Of a stretch of DNA of 64,000 bases, positions 8,991 to 16,811 are shown piece after piece; the stretch's first letter is position 1; every line of letters starts with the position of its first letter. This stretch comes from JAKAWQ01 sp035509315 (lineage in GTDB: Bacteria; Pseudomonadota; Alphaproteobacteria; Acetobacterales; Acetobacteraceae), in NCBI GenBank assembly GCA_035509315.1, contig DATJLS010000018.1:1-64000 (forward strand). The letters run 5' to 3'. A program made the translations under genes and the position numbers. The notes beneath the pieces were generated by a model that was not told where the DNA came from, did no database searches, and worked only from the letters and a program-made list of their open reading frames with translations.

Positions 8991-9026
8991 AATCCGTCCC
9001 CCAATCCGTCCCCCAATCTGTCCCCC
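8991..9026. repeat. 12-bp tandem repeat, three units
   Basis: AATCCGTCCCCC at 8991-9002 and 9003-9014, then AATCTGTCCCCC at 9015-9026. It sits in the 123-base gap between the aldolase stop and the oxidoreductase start, both on the minus strand. Copy number could vary by slippage and alter the spacing between the two genes. Confidence 0.7.
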
Positions 9027-9038
9027 TCAGGCCGAAGA

Positions 9039-9680
9039 TCAGCTCGGGAATCGCCGGCCAAGCTCCGCCAGCTCTTCCTGATTGAGATGGCGCACCTTGT
9101 GGCCCTGAAGCAGGAGATGGAGCTTCGCCGTTTCCTCGAGCTCCTCGATCGCGGCGGAGGCGGCCGAGAGCGAGGTTCCCGCGACCACCGGTCCGTGATT
9201 GGCGAGCAGCACGGCATGGTGCCGTCCGGCGAGCGGCCGCACCGCCTCCGCGAGCGAGGCATCGCCGGGCGGGAAATAGGGCACGAGCGGCAGGCGCCGG
9301 ACGCGCATGACGTAATAGGCAGTGATGGGCGGCAGCACGTCGGCGGGATCGATATCCGCGAGGCAGGAGACGGCGACCGCATGCGTGGAATGGAGATGGA
9401 CGACCGCTCGCGCGTCCTGCCGCTCCTCGTACATGACGCGATGGAGGAAGCTCTCCTTCGTCGGCGCATCCCCGGAGATGAGGCGGCCCTCCTTGTCGAG
9501 CCGGGCGAGGCGCGCGGGATCGAGATCGTCGAGGCTCACATTGGTCGGCGTCAGCAGCCACCCATCGGCAAGGCGGAGGCTGATATTGCCGGAGCTGCCG
9601 AAGGTGAGGCCGCGGCGGAAGAGGCTCCGGCCAAGCCGGCAGATCGCCTCGCGCGCCTCGGTCTCCGTCATCTCCGGCAT
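9039..9680 (-). CDS. otnC: class II aldolase, 3-oxo-tetronate 4-phosphate decarboxylase type
   Basis: A 213-residue class II aldolase/adducin-family protein. GLTFGSSGNIS (phosphate-binding loop), LLTPTNVS, VHLHSTH (two zinc-ligand histidines), MTAYYV-like ITAYYVM and LLANHGPV (third zinc ligand) match the OtnC subfamily, which decarboxylates 3-oxo-tetronate 4-phosphates to dihydroxyacetone phosphate. The ATG at 9680 follows GGAGAG by seven bases. OtnC normally works with the kinase OtnK and a dehydrogenase; neither is next to it here, so it may act on another substrate or rely on distant partners. It lies upstream of the molybdopterin oxidoreductase on the same strand and is divergent from murT-gatD. 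Confidence 0.75.
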   Translation of the reverse strand: MPEMTETEAREAICRLGRSLFRRGLTFGSSGNISLRLADGWLLTPTNVSLDDLDPARLARLDKEGRLISGDAPTKESFLHRVMYEERQDARAVVHLHSTHAVAVSCLADIDPADVLPPITAYYVMRVRRLPLVPYFPPGDASLAEAVRPLAGRHHAVLLANHGPVVAGTSLSAASAAIEELEETAKLHLLLQGHKVRHLNQEELAELGRRFPS

Positions 9681-9776
9681 TGTCCGTCTCTCCTCGCTCT
9701 TCCATGACCACGCAGCGGGATTGTACAAAGCGGGCCGTTGGGGCACCATGCAGGGCGGAAAAGCCTGTCCGTATCG

Positions 9777-11774
9777 ATGACGAAATATTTTGCCCGGCCG
9801 GTGGGTCGCCTCGTCCGCCATGGGTTGCTGACCTTCGGCTCCGGCGGCACGAGCCTGCCCGGCCGGGTGGCGCTGGCCCTCGATCCCGAATTCCTCATCC
9901 GTGCCCGCGCCTATCCCAATCGCATTCTCGTCACCGGCACCAACGGCAAGACCTCGACGGTCTCGATGATCGCCGCCCTGCTGCGGCAGGCAGGACGCCG
10001 GGTCGCCACCAACGAGGAGGGCGCCAATCTCCGCCAGGGGCTGGCGACGACGCTTCTGGACGGGCCGGGCGAGGCGCTCGTCCTGGAGGTGGACGAGCTC
10101 ACGGTGCCTCGGGTCGGTGCCATCGTGGCTCCGCAGGTCATGGTGGTGACCGGCCTCTTCCGCGACCAGCTTGACCGTTATGGCGAGGTCGCGAAGGTGC
10201 GGGCGGCGCTGGCCCAGGCGGCCGCCGCGCTGCCGGAAACGGTGCTCGTGCTGAACGGGGACGATCCGCTCACCGCGAGCCTGGAGGCGAAGCGGCGCTT
10301 GATTTTCCGGCTATCCCACCCGCCCCTGGACGTGCCGGCGGACGGGATGGACTGCCCGCGCTGCGGCGCGCTCCTTTCCTACAGCGCCCGCTATTACGCC
10401 CAGCTCGGCGAATATCGTTGCCCCGCTTGCGGATTCTCCGCCCCGCGGGCGGATGTGCTGGCCGAGGCGACGAAGGAAGGCTTCATCGTGAACGGGCGGC
10501 CCCTGCCGAAGCTCCCGGAGTCCCTTCACCCCTATAGTGCCCTCGCCGGGATCGCGGCGGTGCGCGCGCTCGGGCTGGATGTGGAGCCCCGATCCTGGCC
10601 GCCGCCGGTGCCCGGACGCGGCTCGACGTCGCTGCTCGCCGGGCGGCAGGTGACGGTGCTTTTGGGCAAGAACCCGGCGAGCGTGAGCTGGAACCTCGCC
10701 CAGCATCCGGCCGACACGCATCTCTTCCTCGTCAACAACCGGATCGCCGATGGCCGCGATGTGTCCTGGCTTTGGGACATCAATCTCGGCCCAGTGCGAC
10801 GCGCGGTCACGAGCGGCGAGCGCGCGCTCGAGATGCTGATCCGTCTGAGGTACGAGCCGCGGATGGAAGAGGCGCAAAGCTTCCCCCGTGAGGCGGATGC
10901 GTTTCGCGCGGCATTGGCGGCGACGCCGGAAGGCGGGCGGCTCGCAATCGTCGCAACCTATACGGCGCTCCCGACCGCGCTCGGGCTGATCCGCACGCCC
11001 GCGACGCTGGACACGACGGGCGGCGAGCCGGAGGCTTCCCTGCCGCCGCGCGGGACGTCGCGCGTGAGCGACAAGACGGTACGGATCGCCCTTCTCTTCC
11101 CCGACCAGCTCGGCACCTATGCCGACAGCGGCAACGCGATGGTGCTGGCGCGGCGGCTCGCCTGGCGGGGCATCGCGGCCGAGATCACCCGCCTCATCCC
11201 CGGCGATCCTCTGCCCACGGATACGGACGTGGTCCTGCTCGGCGGCGGGGAGGATCGCGGCCAGACTTTGGCGCTCGAGGCGCTCTGGCCGATGCGGGCC
11301 GAACTCAAGGCGATGATGGATGATGGCGTGCCGGGGCTCCTGGTCTGCGGCGGGTTGCAGCTCTACGGCGAATCCCTGCCGCTCGAAGGCGCGGAGGTCG
11401 CCGGCCTCGGCCTCCTGCCTTTCACCACAAGGCGCGGCGTGCCAAGGCTGGTCGGGCGGATCGGGGTCGAAACCAGGCTGGTGCCCGAGCCACTCATCGG
11501 GTTCGAGAATCACGGCGGGCACAGCGCGCTGCTGGATGGCGGCGCGCCGCTCGGGCGTGTGCTCTGGGGCAACGGCAACGGAAAGGAAGGCTCGGCGCAG
11601 GAAGGGGTGGTCCTGCACCGGACGATCGGAACCTATGTCCATGGGCCGATCCTCGCGCGCAACCCGGCGCTCGCCGAAGTGATTCTCGGCTGGGTCGCGG
11701 AACGGCGGGGGTTTTCTCCTCTCGCCCCGCTCGATGACCGGATCGAAGAGAAAGCGGCAGCGAACCGGGCCTGA
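9777..11774 (+). CDS. murT-gatD: MurT-GatD fusion: peptidoglycan amidotransferase
   Basis: A 665-residue fusion of two proteins that are separate in Gram-positives. Residues 1 to about 430 are MurT: GTNGKTST P-loop near 53-60, a four-cysteine zinc ribbon (Cys193, 196, 215, 218), and the C-terminal domain with KNPASVSWN and DVSWLWD near 328-334. From about 437 it is GatD: KTVRIALLFPDQLG, nucleophile Cys524 in VCGGLQLYG, His622 in GTYVHGPIL. In Firmicutes and actinobacteria MurT-GatD amidates D-Glu of lipid II with glutamine-derived ammonia and ATP. Fusion would let ammonia pass within one chain. Acetic acid bacteria are known to amidate their peptidoglycan, on meso-DAP, so either residue is a candidate target. 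The ATG at 9777 precedes the MurT homology; no strong ribosome site is visible. Confidence 0.85.
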   Translation: MTKYFARPVGRLVRHGLLTFGSGGTSLPGRVALALDPEFLIRARAYPNRILVTGTNGKTSTVSMIAALLRQAGRRVATNEEGANLRQGLATTLLDGPGEALVLEVDELTVPRVGAIVAPQVMVVTGLFRDQLDRYGEVAKVRAALAQAAAALPETVLVLNGDDPLTASLEAKRRLIFRLSHPPLDVPADGMDCPRCGALLSYSARYYAQLGEYRCPACGFSAPRADVLAEATKEGFIVNGRPLPKLPESLHPYSALAGIAAVRALGLDVEPRSWPPPVPGRGSTSLLAGRQVTVLLGKNPASVSWNLAQHPADTHLFLVNNRIADGRDVSWLWDINLGPVRRAVTSGERALEMLIRLRYEPRMEEAQSFPREADAFRAALAATPEGGRLAIVATYTALPTALGLIRTPATLDTTGGEPEASLPPRGTSRVSDKTVRIALLFPDQLGTYADSGNAMVLARRLAWRGIAAEITRLIPGDPLPTDTDVVLLGGGEDRGQTLALEALWPMRAELKAMMDDGVPGLLVCGGLQLYGESLPLEGAEVAGLGLLPFTTRRGVPRLVGRIGVETRLVPEPLIGFENHGGHSALLDGGAPLGRVLWGNGNGKEGSAQEGVVLHRTIGTYVHGPILARNPALAEVILGWVAERRGFSPLAPLDDRIEEKAAANRA

Positions 11775-11851
11775 CCGCCCAACCACACAACCTCGTCAGA
11801 AATTTGCGCGCGTGATAGAGCGGCCGACCGGGACGGAAGGGAGGATCGGGC

Positions 11852-12388
11852 GTGGAAGCATTGGTCGAGGCGAGGATCGAAAAGCCGCGCTGGCAGGATC
11901 GACTTTATGATCTGCTGCGCGCGCACGGCGTGACGCAGTTCGCCTATGTGCCGGATGCCGGCCACCAGGTGCTGATCGACCGCTCGCTCGCCGATCCGGG
12001 TGCCCATTCGGTGGCGCTCACCACCGAGGAGGAAGGGGTCGCGTTGCTCGCCGGCGCGGATCTCGGCGGCGCGCGCGGGGTGCTGCTGATGCAGAGCAGC
12101 GGGGTCGGCAATTGCATCAACATGCTCTCGCTGGTCAAAGGCGGGCTTTTCCCTTTCCTCACCCTCGTCAGCATGCGCGGCGATTTCGGCGAGGGGAATC
12201 CGTGGCAGTTCCCGATGGGCCAGGCCGTGCAGAAGGTGCTCGAGGCGATGGGTGTGATCTGCCTGCGTGTGGAGCGGCCGGAGGACGTGGTACCGACAGT
12301 CAGCGCGGCGCTGACGATGGTGTTCCAATCCGGCGAGGCGGTGGCCGTGCTGCTGACGCAGAAACTGATCGGAGCCAAGAAGTTCTGA
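11852..12388 (+). CDS. ThDP-dependent decarboxylase, alpha (PYR-domain) subunit
   Basis: A 178-residue protein with the pyrimidine-binding domain of ThDP enzymes. HGVTQFAYVPDAG at the start, TTEEEGVALLAGA (the glutamate that activates ThDP) near 65-77 and MQSSGVGNCINML near 91-103 resemble the alpha subunit of sulfopyruvate and phosphonopyruvate decarboxylases. It needs the beta subunit encoded at 12794-13450 to complete the active site. GTG start, with GGGAGGA seven bases upstream. By family the pair turns an acidic 2-oxo acid (sulfopyruvate or phosphonopyruvate) into the aldehyde; no coenzyme M, sulfolactate or phosphonate genes are nearby to fix the substrate. Confidence 0.75.
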   Translation: MEALVEARIEKPRWQDRLYDLLRAHGVTQFAYVPDAGHQVLIDRSLADPGAHSVALTTEEEGVALLAGADLGGARGVLLMQSSGVGNCINMLSLVKGGLFPFLTLVSMRGDFGEGNPWQFPMGQAVQKVLEAMGVICLRVERPEDVVPTVSAALTMVFQSGEAVAVLLTQKLIGAKKF

Positions 12389-12499
12389 GCTGACGGGAAA
12401 GGTCTTGAAAGGGCGCCGCAATGGCGCCGGATTGTCGCCACATCACGATTGCTTGAGTTGCCTTACAACGGATGGAGCAAGCTCCAAGGAGACGCTGTG

Positions 12500-12751
12500 A
12501 TGCAACGCAAGATCCTGGCTTTGGCGGTCCTTTCGGGCCTGGCATTCGGCCTCGCCGGGTGTGGCTACTCCCCGGGTTCGCGGGCCTTGTCGGGCGGGGC
12601 GATCGGTGCCGGGTCGGGTGCTATCATCGGGGCGGCCGCCGGCGGCAGCCCGGCCACCGGCGCATTGATCGGCGGCGCGGTCGGCGCGCTCGGCGGAGCG
12701 CTCACCAGCCCGAGCACGATCAATCTCGGACCGTCACCGATCGGACATTGA
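12500..12751 (+). CDS. small glycine-zipper lipoprotein
   Basis: An 83-residue protein with a lipoprotein signal: basic start, hydrophobic stretch and lipobox GLAGC, with Cys at about 20. The mature part is a glycine zipper of two membrane-like stretches rich in GGAIGAG, GAIIGAAAGG and GALIGGAVGALGG, the pattern of small outer-membrane or periplasmic glycine-zipper proteins. AAGGAG at 12486-12491 is eight bases before the ATG. It lies between the two subunit genes of the decarboxylase on the same strand, an unexpected position. Specific role unknown. Confidence 0.7.
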   Translation: MQRKILALAVLSGLAFGLAGCGYSPGSRALSGGAIGAGSGAIIGAAAGGSPATGALIGGAVGALGGALTSPSTINLGPSPIGH

Positions 12752-12793
12752 GAGCGGATAGAGAGAGCGGGTGATGAAGAAGGGGGATCGGTG

Positions 12794-13450
12794 ATGGAAG
12801 CGAAAGGGACCGCGGCGACCGCGCCCCGATTCGTGCTTGACCGGCGGGAAGCCGTGCCGGCGCTGATCGGCCGGCACGAGGATTTCCTGATCGTCGCCGG
12901 CCTTGCCGGGGCGGCCAAGGACGTTGCCGCCCTGACGGAAGACGGCTCCCACACTTACGCGATGGCGGGCGCCATGGGCGGGGCCACCATGCTCGGACTC
13001 GGGCTCGCTCTCGCCCAGCCGGAGCAGAAGGTGCTCGTCGTCACCGGCGATGGGGAGCTTTTGATGAATGTCGGGGCGCTCGCCACCATCGCCATCCTCA
13101 ATCCGCCCAATCTCTCGATCCTCTGCATCGATAACGGCCATTATGGCGAGACGGGCAATCAGAAGAGCCATACGAGCCTCGGGGTGCAGCTCGACCGGAT
13201 GGCGGCCGGCGCCGGCATCCCGGTGATCCACGTGGTCGAGAGCGAGACGGACATCGCCTCGGGCGCGCGGGCGCTGCGCGAGCACAATGCGACCGCCTTC
13301 GTGCTGCTGCGGGTGAATGACGGGCCGGCCGCCGCGCTCCGGCGCATCATGAGCCCGGCCACCTGCCGCGAGCGGTTCCGCGCCGGGTTGCTCGGGAAAG
13401 GGCTGCTCGGCAACAAGGGAATGGCCGCCGGGAGCGCCAGAGGTGGCTGA
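12794..13450 (+). CDS. ThDP-dependent decarboxylase, beta (PP-domain) subunit
   Basis: A 218-residue protein with the pyrophosphate-binding half of a ThDP enzyme. The signature runs from GDGELLMN through CIDNGHYG, giving the GDG motif and the closing Asn at the expected spacing for Mg-ThDP binding. Further signs are MAGAMGGATMLGLGLA near the start and HVVESETDI near the end. It pairs with the alpha subunit 400 bases upstream, as in sulfopyruvate decarboxylase ComD/ComE and two-subunit phosphonopyruvate decarboxylases. GTG and ATG starts are adjacent; the ATG follows AGGGGGA by six bases. The 3' end overlaps the next gene by eight bases. Confidence 0.75.
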   Translation: MEAKGTAATAPRFVLDRREAVPALIGRHEDFLIVAGLAGAAKDVAALTEDGSHTYAMAGAMGGATMLGLGLALAQPEQKVLVVTGDGELLMNVGALATIAILNPPNLSILCIDNGHYGETGNQKSHTSLGVQLDRMAAGAGIPVIHVVESETDIASGARALREHNATAFVLLRVNDGPAAALRRIMSPATCRERFRAGLLGKGLLGNKGMAAGSARGG

Positions 13451-13742
13451 CGAAGCCAGGGAGCCGGGGGAATCGGCCGAGCGGCTCGCCGCGCGTCTCG
13501 CCGCGCACGGACATGCCGCCCGGGCCCGTGGGCTGCATGGGGCCCTCGCCCGCGGCGCCGAGCGTGCCGTGTTGCTCGCTCTCGACGAGGCGTGCCAGAC
13601 GCTGCTGAGCGCGGTCGAGGCGTTCGATCCGGAGACCGAAGGCATGATCGAGGAGCTCAGGCTCTCGCTCGATCGCCGGCTCCGGCCGCCGCCGGCCGGG
13701 CACGAGCCGGATGCCGAGGAAGGGGAAAAGCCGGCGCGCTAA
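13443..13742 (+). CDS. small helical protein coupled to the decarboxylase
   Basis: A 99-residue protein starting at a GTG that overlaps the beta-subunit gene by eight bases, so translation is coupled. It is rich in Ala, Arg, Leu and Glu and is predicted to be almost wholly helical, with no signal or membrane segment. I recognise no domain. The coupling suggests an accessory or assembly role for the decarboxylase, but that is inference. Confidence 0.55.
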   Translation: MADEAREPGESAERLAARLAAHGHAARARGLHGALARGAERAVLLALDEACQTLLSAVEAFDPETEGMIEELRLSLDRRLRPPPAGHEPDAEEGEKPAR

Positions 13743-13751
13743 AGTTGGGGG

Positions 13752-13800
13752 GCGTTCGCTTGCGCTCACTCATATTCCGCCCCGGGTCATCACGCTCTAA
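13752..13800. repeat. dispersed repeat A, copy 2 (truncated)
   Basis: GGCGTTCGCTTGCGCTCACTCAT is followed almost at once by ATTCCGCC and GGGTCATCACGCTC, so the middle of the family repeat, including the hairpin and the TTCAGACCT segment, has been lost. It fills the gap before the MFS gene. Confidence 0.6.
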
Positions 13801-13809
13801 GCTCATCCG

Positions 13810-15177
13810 ATGCCCGGGTGGAAACAGGCCTCGGCAGGGGCGATGGCGCCGACCGACGTCTCCGAGGTGGTGAACGCGGCGCGGTTCAACGCGTATCATG
13901 GGCGCATCCTCGCGCTGTGCGGCGCGCTCGTCCTTTTCGATGGTTTCGACTTGAGCGCGATCGGCTTCGCCGCGCCCGAATTCGCCAATCAGTTCGCCAT
14001 CAAGCCGGCGATGATCGCCCCGGTCTTCTCCGCCGGGCTGCTCGGCCTGACCCTCGGCGGCATCGTGTGCGGCCCCATCGCGGACCGGATCGGCGCCAGG
14101 CGTGTCTTCGCCGCCTGCGGCGTGATCTTCGGCCTGCTTTCGCTTGCGATCGCGGATGCGACCAGCGTAGGCGAGCTGCTGATCATGCGGTTCATCGCCG
14201 GGATCGCGATCGGCGGTGCCTCACCGATCGCGATTGCGATCGCGAGCGACATCCTGCCCAGCCGGCTTCGCACCACCGTGACGATGGTGCTCTCGGTCAG
14301 CGCTTCCCTGGGCGCGATCGCAGCGGGACACGCCTATGGTGGACTGCTCACCTTTTTCGGCTGGCGAGGCGTCTTCTGGATCGGCGGCCTGCTGCCGCTG
14401 ATGCTGGCGCCGCTCATCCTGCTGCTGATGCCGGAGCCGCTCGAATTCCTGGTGATGCGCGGCGCCCCGCCAGCGCAGATCCAGGCGATCCTGGCCAGGA
14501 TCGAGCCGCGCCAGGATTTCTCGCGCCAGACACAGTTCACGGTGCCGCGCGAGAACAAGGCCGGATTCCAGCCCGTGCTGCTCTTCCGTGACGGCCGCGC
14601 CGCGATCACCGTTTCCTTGTGGGTCGTGTTCGTCGTCTCTCTGATCGCGATCTATTTCCTCCTGCAATGGCTCCCGACGCTGCTTTCGGCCGATGGTCTT
14701 TCCAGCATCGAAATCGTTCGGGTGGTGAACGGGCTGCAGCTCGGCGGCCTTTTCGGGGTGCTGTTCGCCGCCCTGCTCGTCGTTCGGCTGCCGCCGTTCC
14801 TCGTTGCGGCGGCGGGATATTTTTGCGCCGCACTCGCGGTGCTCGGGCTTGCCGCCGCCGAGGGGAGCCATCTGCTCCTTGCCCTTATCGCGCTCTCCAT
14901 CGGGATTTTCCTGCTCGGCGCGCAGAGCGTTCTGAATGTGAGCTCGGCCGGACTCTATCCCTGCTGCATGCGATCGACCGGCGTCGGCTGGGGATTCGGG
15001 GTCGGTCGCGCCGGCGCGACACTTTCCCCCGCCATGACCGGCACGCTGGTCGCCCTGCAATGGCGGCCGGCAGCGCTCTTCATGACAGCGTCCGTGCCGG
15101 CGGCGCTCGCGGCCCTTTTCATGCTGATGGTGCATCATCTGATACAAAGGCGAAGGCTTCGTGCGAGCCCGGCATGA
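13810..15177 (+). CDS. MFS permease, aromatic-acid/H+ symporter type
   Basis: A 455-residue, twelve-helix transporter. LFDGFDLSAIGFAAP in the first helix is the hallmark acidic motif of the aromatic acid:H+ symporter family (PcaK, BenK type), and GPIADRIGARR after helix 2 is the MFS loop signature. A long cytoplasmic loop with QIQAILARIEP separates the two six-helix halves. By family it imports a benzoate- or hydroxybenzoate-like acid with protons. No aromatic ring-cleavage genes lie nearby. Glycerol kinase follows 18 bases downstream, but a shared function is not obvious. Confidence 0.75.
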   Translation: MPGWKQASAGAMAPTDVSEVVNAARFNAYHGRILALCGALVLFDGFDLSAIGFAAPEFANQFAIKPAMIAPVFSAGLLGLTLGGIVCGPIADRIGARRVFAACGVIFGLLSLAIADATSVGELLIMRFIAGIAIGGASPIAIAIASDILPSRLRTTVTMVLSVSASLGAIAAGHAYGGLLTFFGWRGVFWIGGLLPLMLAPLILLLMPEPLEFLVMRGAPPAQIQAILARIEPRQDFSRQTQFTVPRENKAGFQPVLLFRDGRAAITVSLWVVFVVSLIAIYFLLQWLPTLLSADGLSSIEIVRVVNGLQLGGLFGVLFAALLVVRLPPFLVAAAGYFCAALAVLGLAAAEGSHLLLALIALSIGIFLLGAQSVLNVSSAGLYPCCMRSTGVGWGFGVGRAGATLSPAMTGTLVALQWRPAALFMTASVPAALAALFMLMVHHLIQRRRLRASPA

Positions 15178-15195
15178 GCCGAATCGGAGACGGCG

Positions 15196-16707
15196 GTGGC
15201 ACGGCCCATGGGACGATATGTCGGCGCGATCGATCAGGGGACGACGAGCTCGCGCTTCATCGTCTTCGACCGGCAGGGAAGAATCGTCTCGGCCGCGCAC
15301 AAGGAGCATCGCCAGATCTATCCGCAGCCCGGCTGGGTCGAGCATGATCCGATCGAGATCCTGCGCAACACGAACGAGGTGATCGGGGCGGCGCTGGCGC
15401 GCGCCAGCCTCACGGCCGCGGACCTTGCCGCGGTCGGCATCACCAACCAGCGCGAGACGACGATCCTTTGGGAAAAGGCGACCGGACGGCCGATCTCCAA
15501 CGCGCTGGTCTGGATGGATACGCGCACCGACCGGCTCGTCCATCGCTATCGCCAGGAAGGCGGGCAGGACCGTTTCCGCGCCCGCACCGGCTTGCCGCTC
15601 GCCACCTATTTCTCCGCGCTCAAGCTCCTTTGGATGTTCGAGAACGTGGCGGGCGCGCGGGAGCAGGCCGCACTCGGCGAGGCTTTGTTCGGCACGGTCG
15701 ATTCCTGGCTCGCCTGGAACCTCACCGGCGGGCCGGAGGGCGGGTTGCACATCACGGACGTGACCAATGCGAGCCGCACCCAGCTCATGGACCTCACACG
15801 CTGCGCGTGGGATGGGGAGATGCTCGCCGCGTTCCGGATTCCGCGAAGCGTGCTGCCGGAGATCGTTCCCTCCTCCGCTCTTTATGGCGAGATCCGGACC
15901 GCGCCGCTCGCGGGGACGAAGCTCGCCGGCATCCTGGGCGACCAGCAGGCGGCGCTCGTGGGCCAGACCTGCTTCGCCCCGGGCGAGGCGAAGAACACAT
16001 ACGGCACCGGCTCCTTCCTGCTGATGAACACAGGTGGGCGACCCGTCCACTCGCAGGCGGGGCTGCTCACCACCCTCGCCTATCAGTTCGGCGCGGAGCG
16101 GCCGCACTACGCGCTGGAAGGCGCGATCGCGATCACCGGCGCGCTGGTGCAATGGCTGCGCGACAATCTGAAGCTCTTTGGCACCGCGCCGGAGATCGAG
16201 AAGCTCGCGCGGAGCGTGCCGGACAATGGGGATGTCTATTTCGTGCCCGCCTTCTCCGGCCTCTATGCGCCCTACTGGAATGATGCGGCGCGCGGCGTGA
16301 TCGCCGGGCTCACGCGCTTCGCGACGCGCGCGCATCTCGCCCGCGCCGCGCTGGAGGCGACCGCCTATCAGGTGCGCGACGTGGTGGAGGCGATGGAGGC
16401 CGATTCCGGCATCCGGCTCGCCACGCTCCGCACCGATGGCGGAATGGTCGGCAACGAGCTTCTGATGCAGTTCCAGGCGGACATGCTGAACGCCCCGGTG
16501 GTGCGGCCGAGAATGACCGAGACGACCGCGCTCGGCGCGGCTTACGCGGCCGGGCTCGCGGTGGGGTACTGGGAGAATCTCGGCGATCTCCGCGCGAACT
16601 GGGGCATCGACCGGACCTGGCTGCCGGTGATGGCCGAGGAGGCGCGTGCACGGCTCTACCGGTCCTGGAAGAAGGCGGTCGCGCGCGCGCTCGACTGGGT
16701 GGAGTGA
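15196..16707 (+). CDS. glpK: glycerol kinase
   Basis: A 503-residue FGGY-family kinase, the standard length. YVGAIDQGTTSSR at the N terminus is the ATP phosphate-binding motif, GITNQRETTILW and NALVWMDTRTD line the glycerol site, and YGTGSFLLMNTG plus LRTDGGMVGNELLMQ are the conserved ADP-domain signatures. It makes sn-glycerol 3-phosphate from glycerol and ATP. The GTG at 15196 has GGAGA five bases upstream; an ATG four codons on is an alternative. No glpF or glpD is adjacent. Confidence 0.92.
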   Translation: MARPMGRYVGAIDQGTTSSRFIVFDRQGRIVSAAHKEHRQIYPQPGWVEHDPIEILRNTNEVIGAALARASLTAADLAAVGITNQRETTILWEKATGRPISNALVWMDTRTDRLVHRYRQEGGQDRFRARTGLPLATYFSALKLLWMFENVAGAREQAALGEALFGTVDSWLAWNLTGGPEGGLHITDVTNASRTQLMDLTRCAWDGEMLAAFRIPRSVLPEIVPSSALYGEIRTAPLAGTKLAGILGDQQAALVGQTCFAPGEAKNTYGTGSFLLMNTGGRPVHSQAGLLTTLAYQFGAERPHYALEGAIAITGALVQWLRDNLKLFGTAPEIEKLARSVPDNGDVYFVPAFSGLYAPYWNDAARGVIAGLTRFATRAHLARAALEATAYQVRDVVEAMEADSGIRLATLRTDGGMVGNELLMQFQADMLNAPVVRPRMTETTALGAAYAAGLAVGYWENLGDLRANWGIDRTWLPVMAEEARARLYRSWKKAVARALDWVE

Positions 16708-16811
16708 GCCATTCGATCCGCGACTGAGCGGTCCTCGAACAATGCGCTTTTCAGACGCTGCAATGCAGCATACCTCACCTCGTGAGCGTCGGTGGGAAGC
16801 CGGTGACGATC

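Noticed and set aside
11852..13450. Acetolactate synthase or pyruvate oxidase
   Set aside because: The two separate short subunits and their motifs fit the sulfopyruvate/phosphonopyruvate decarboxylase type, not the single long chain of those enzymes.
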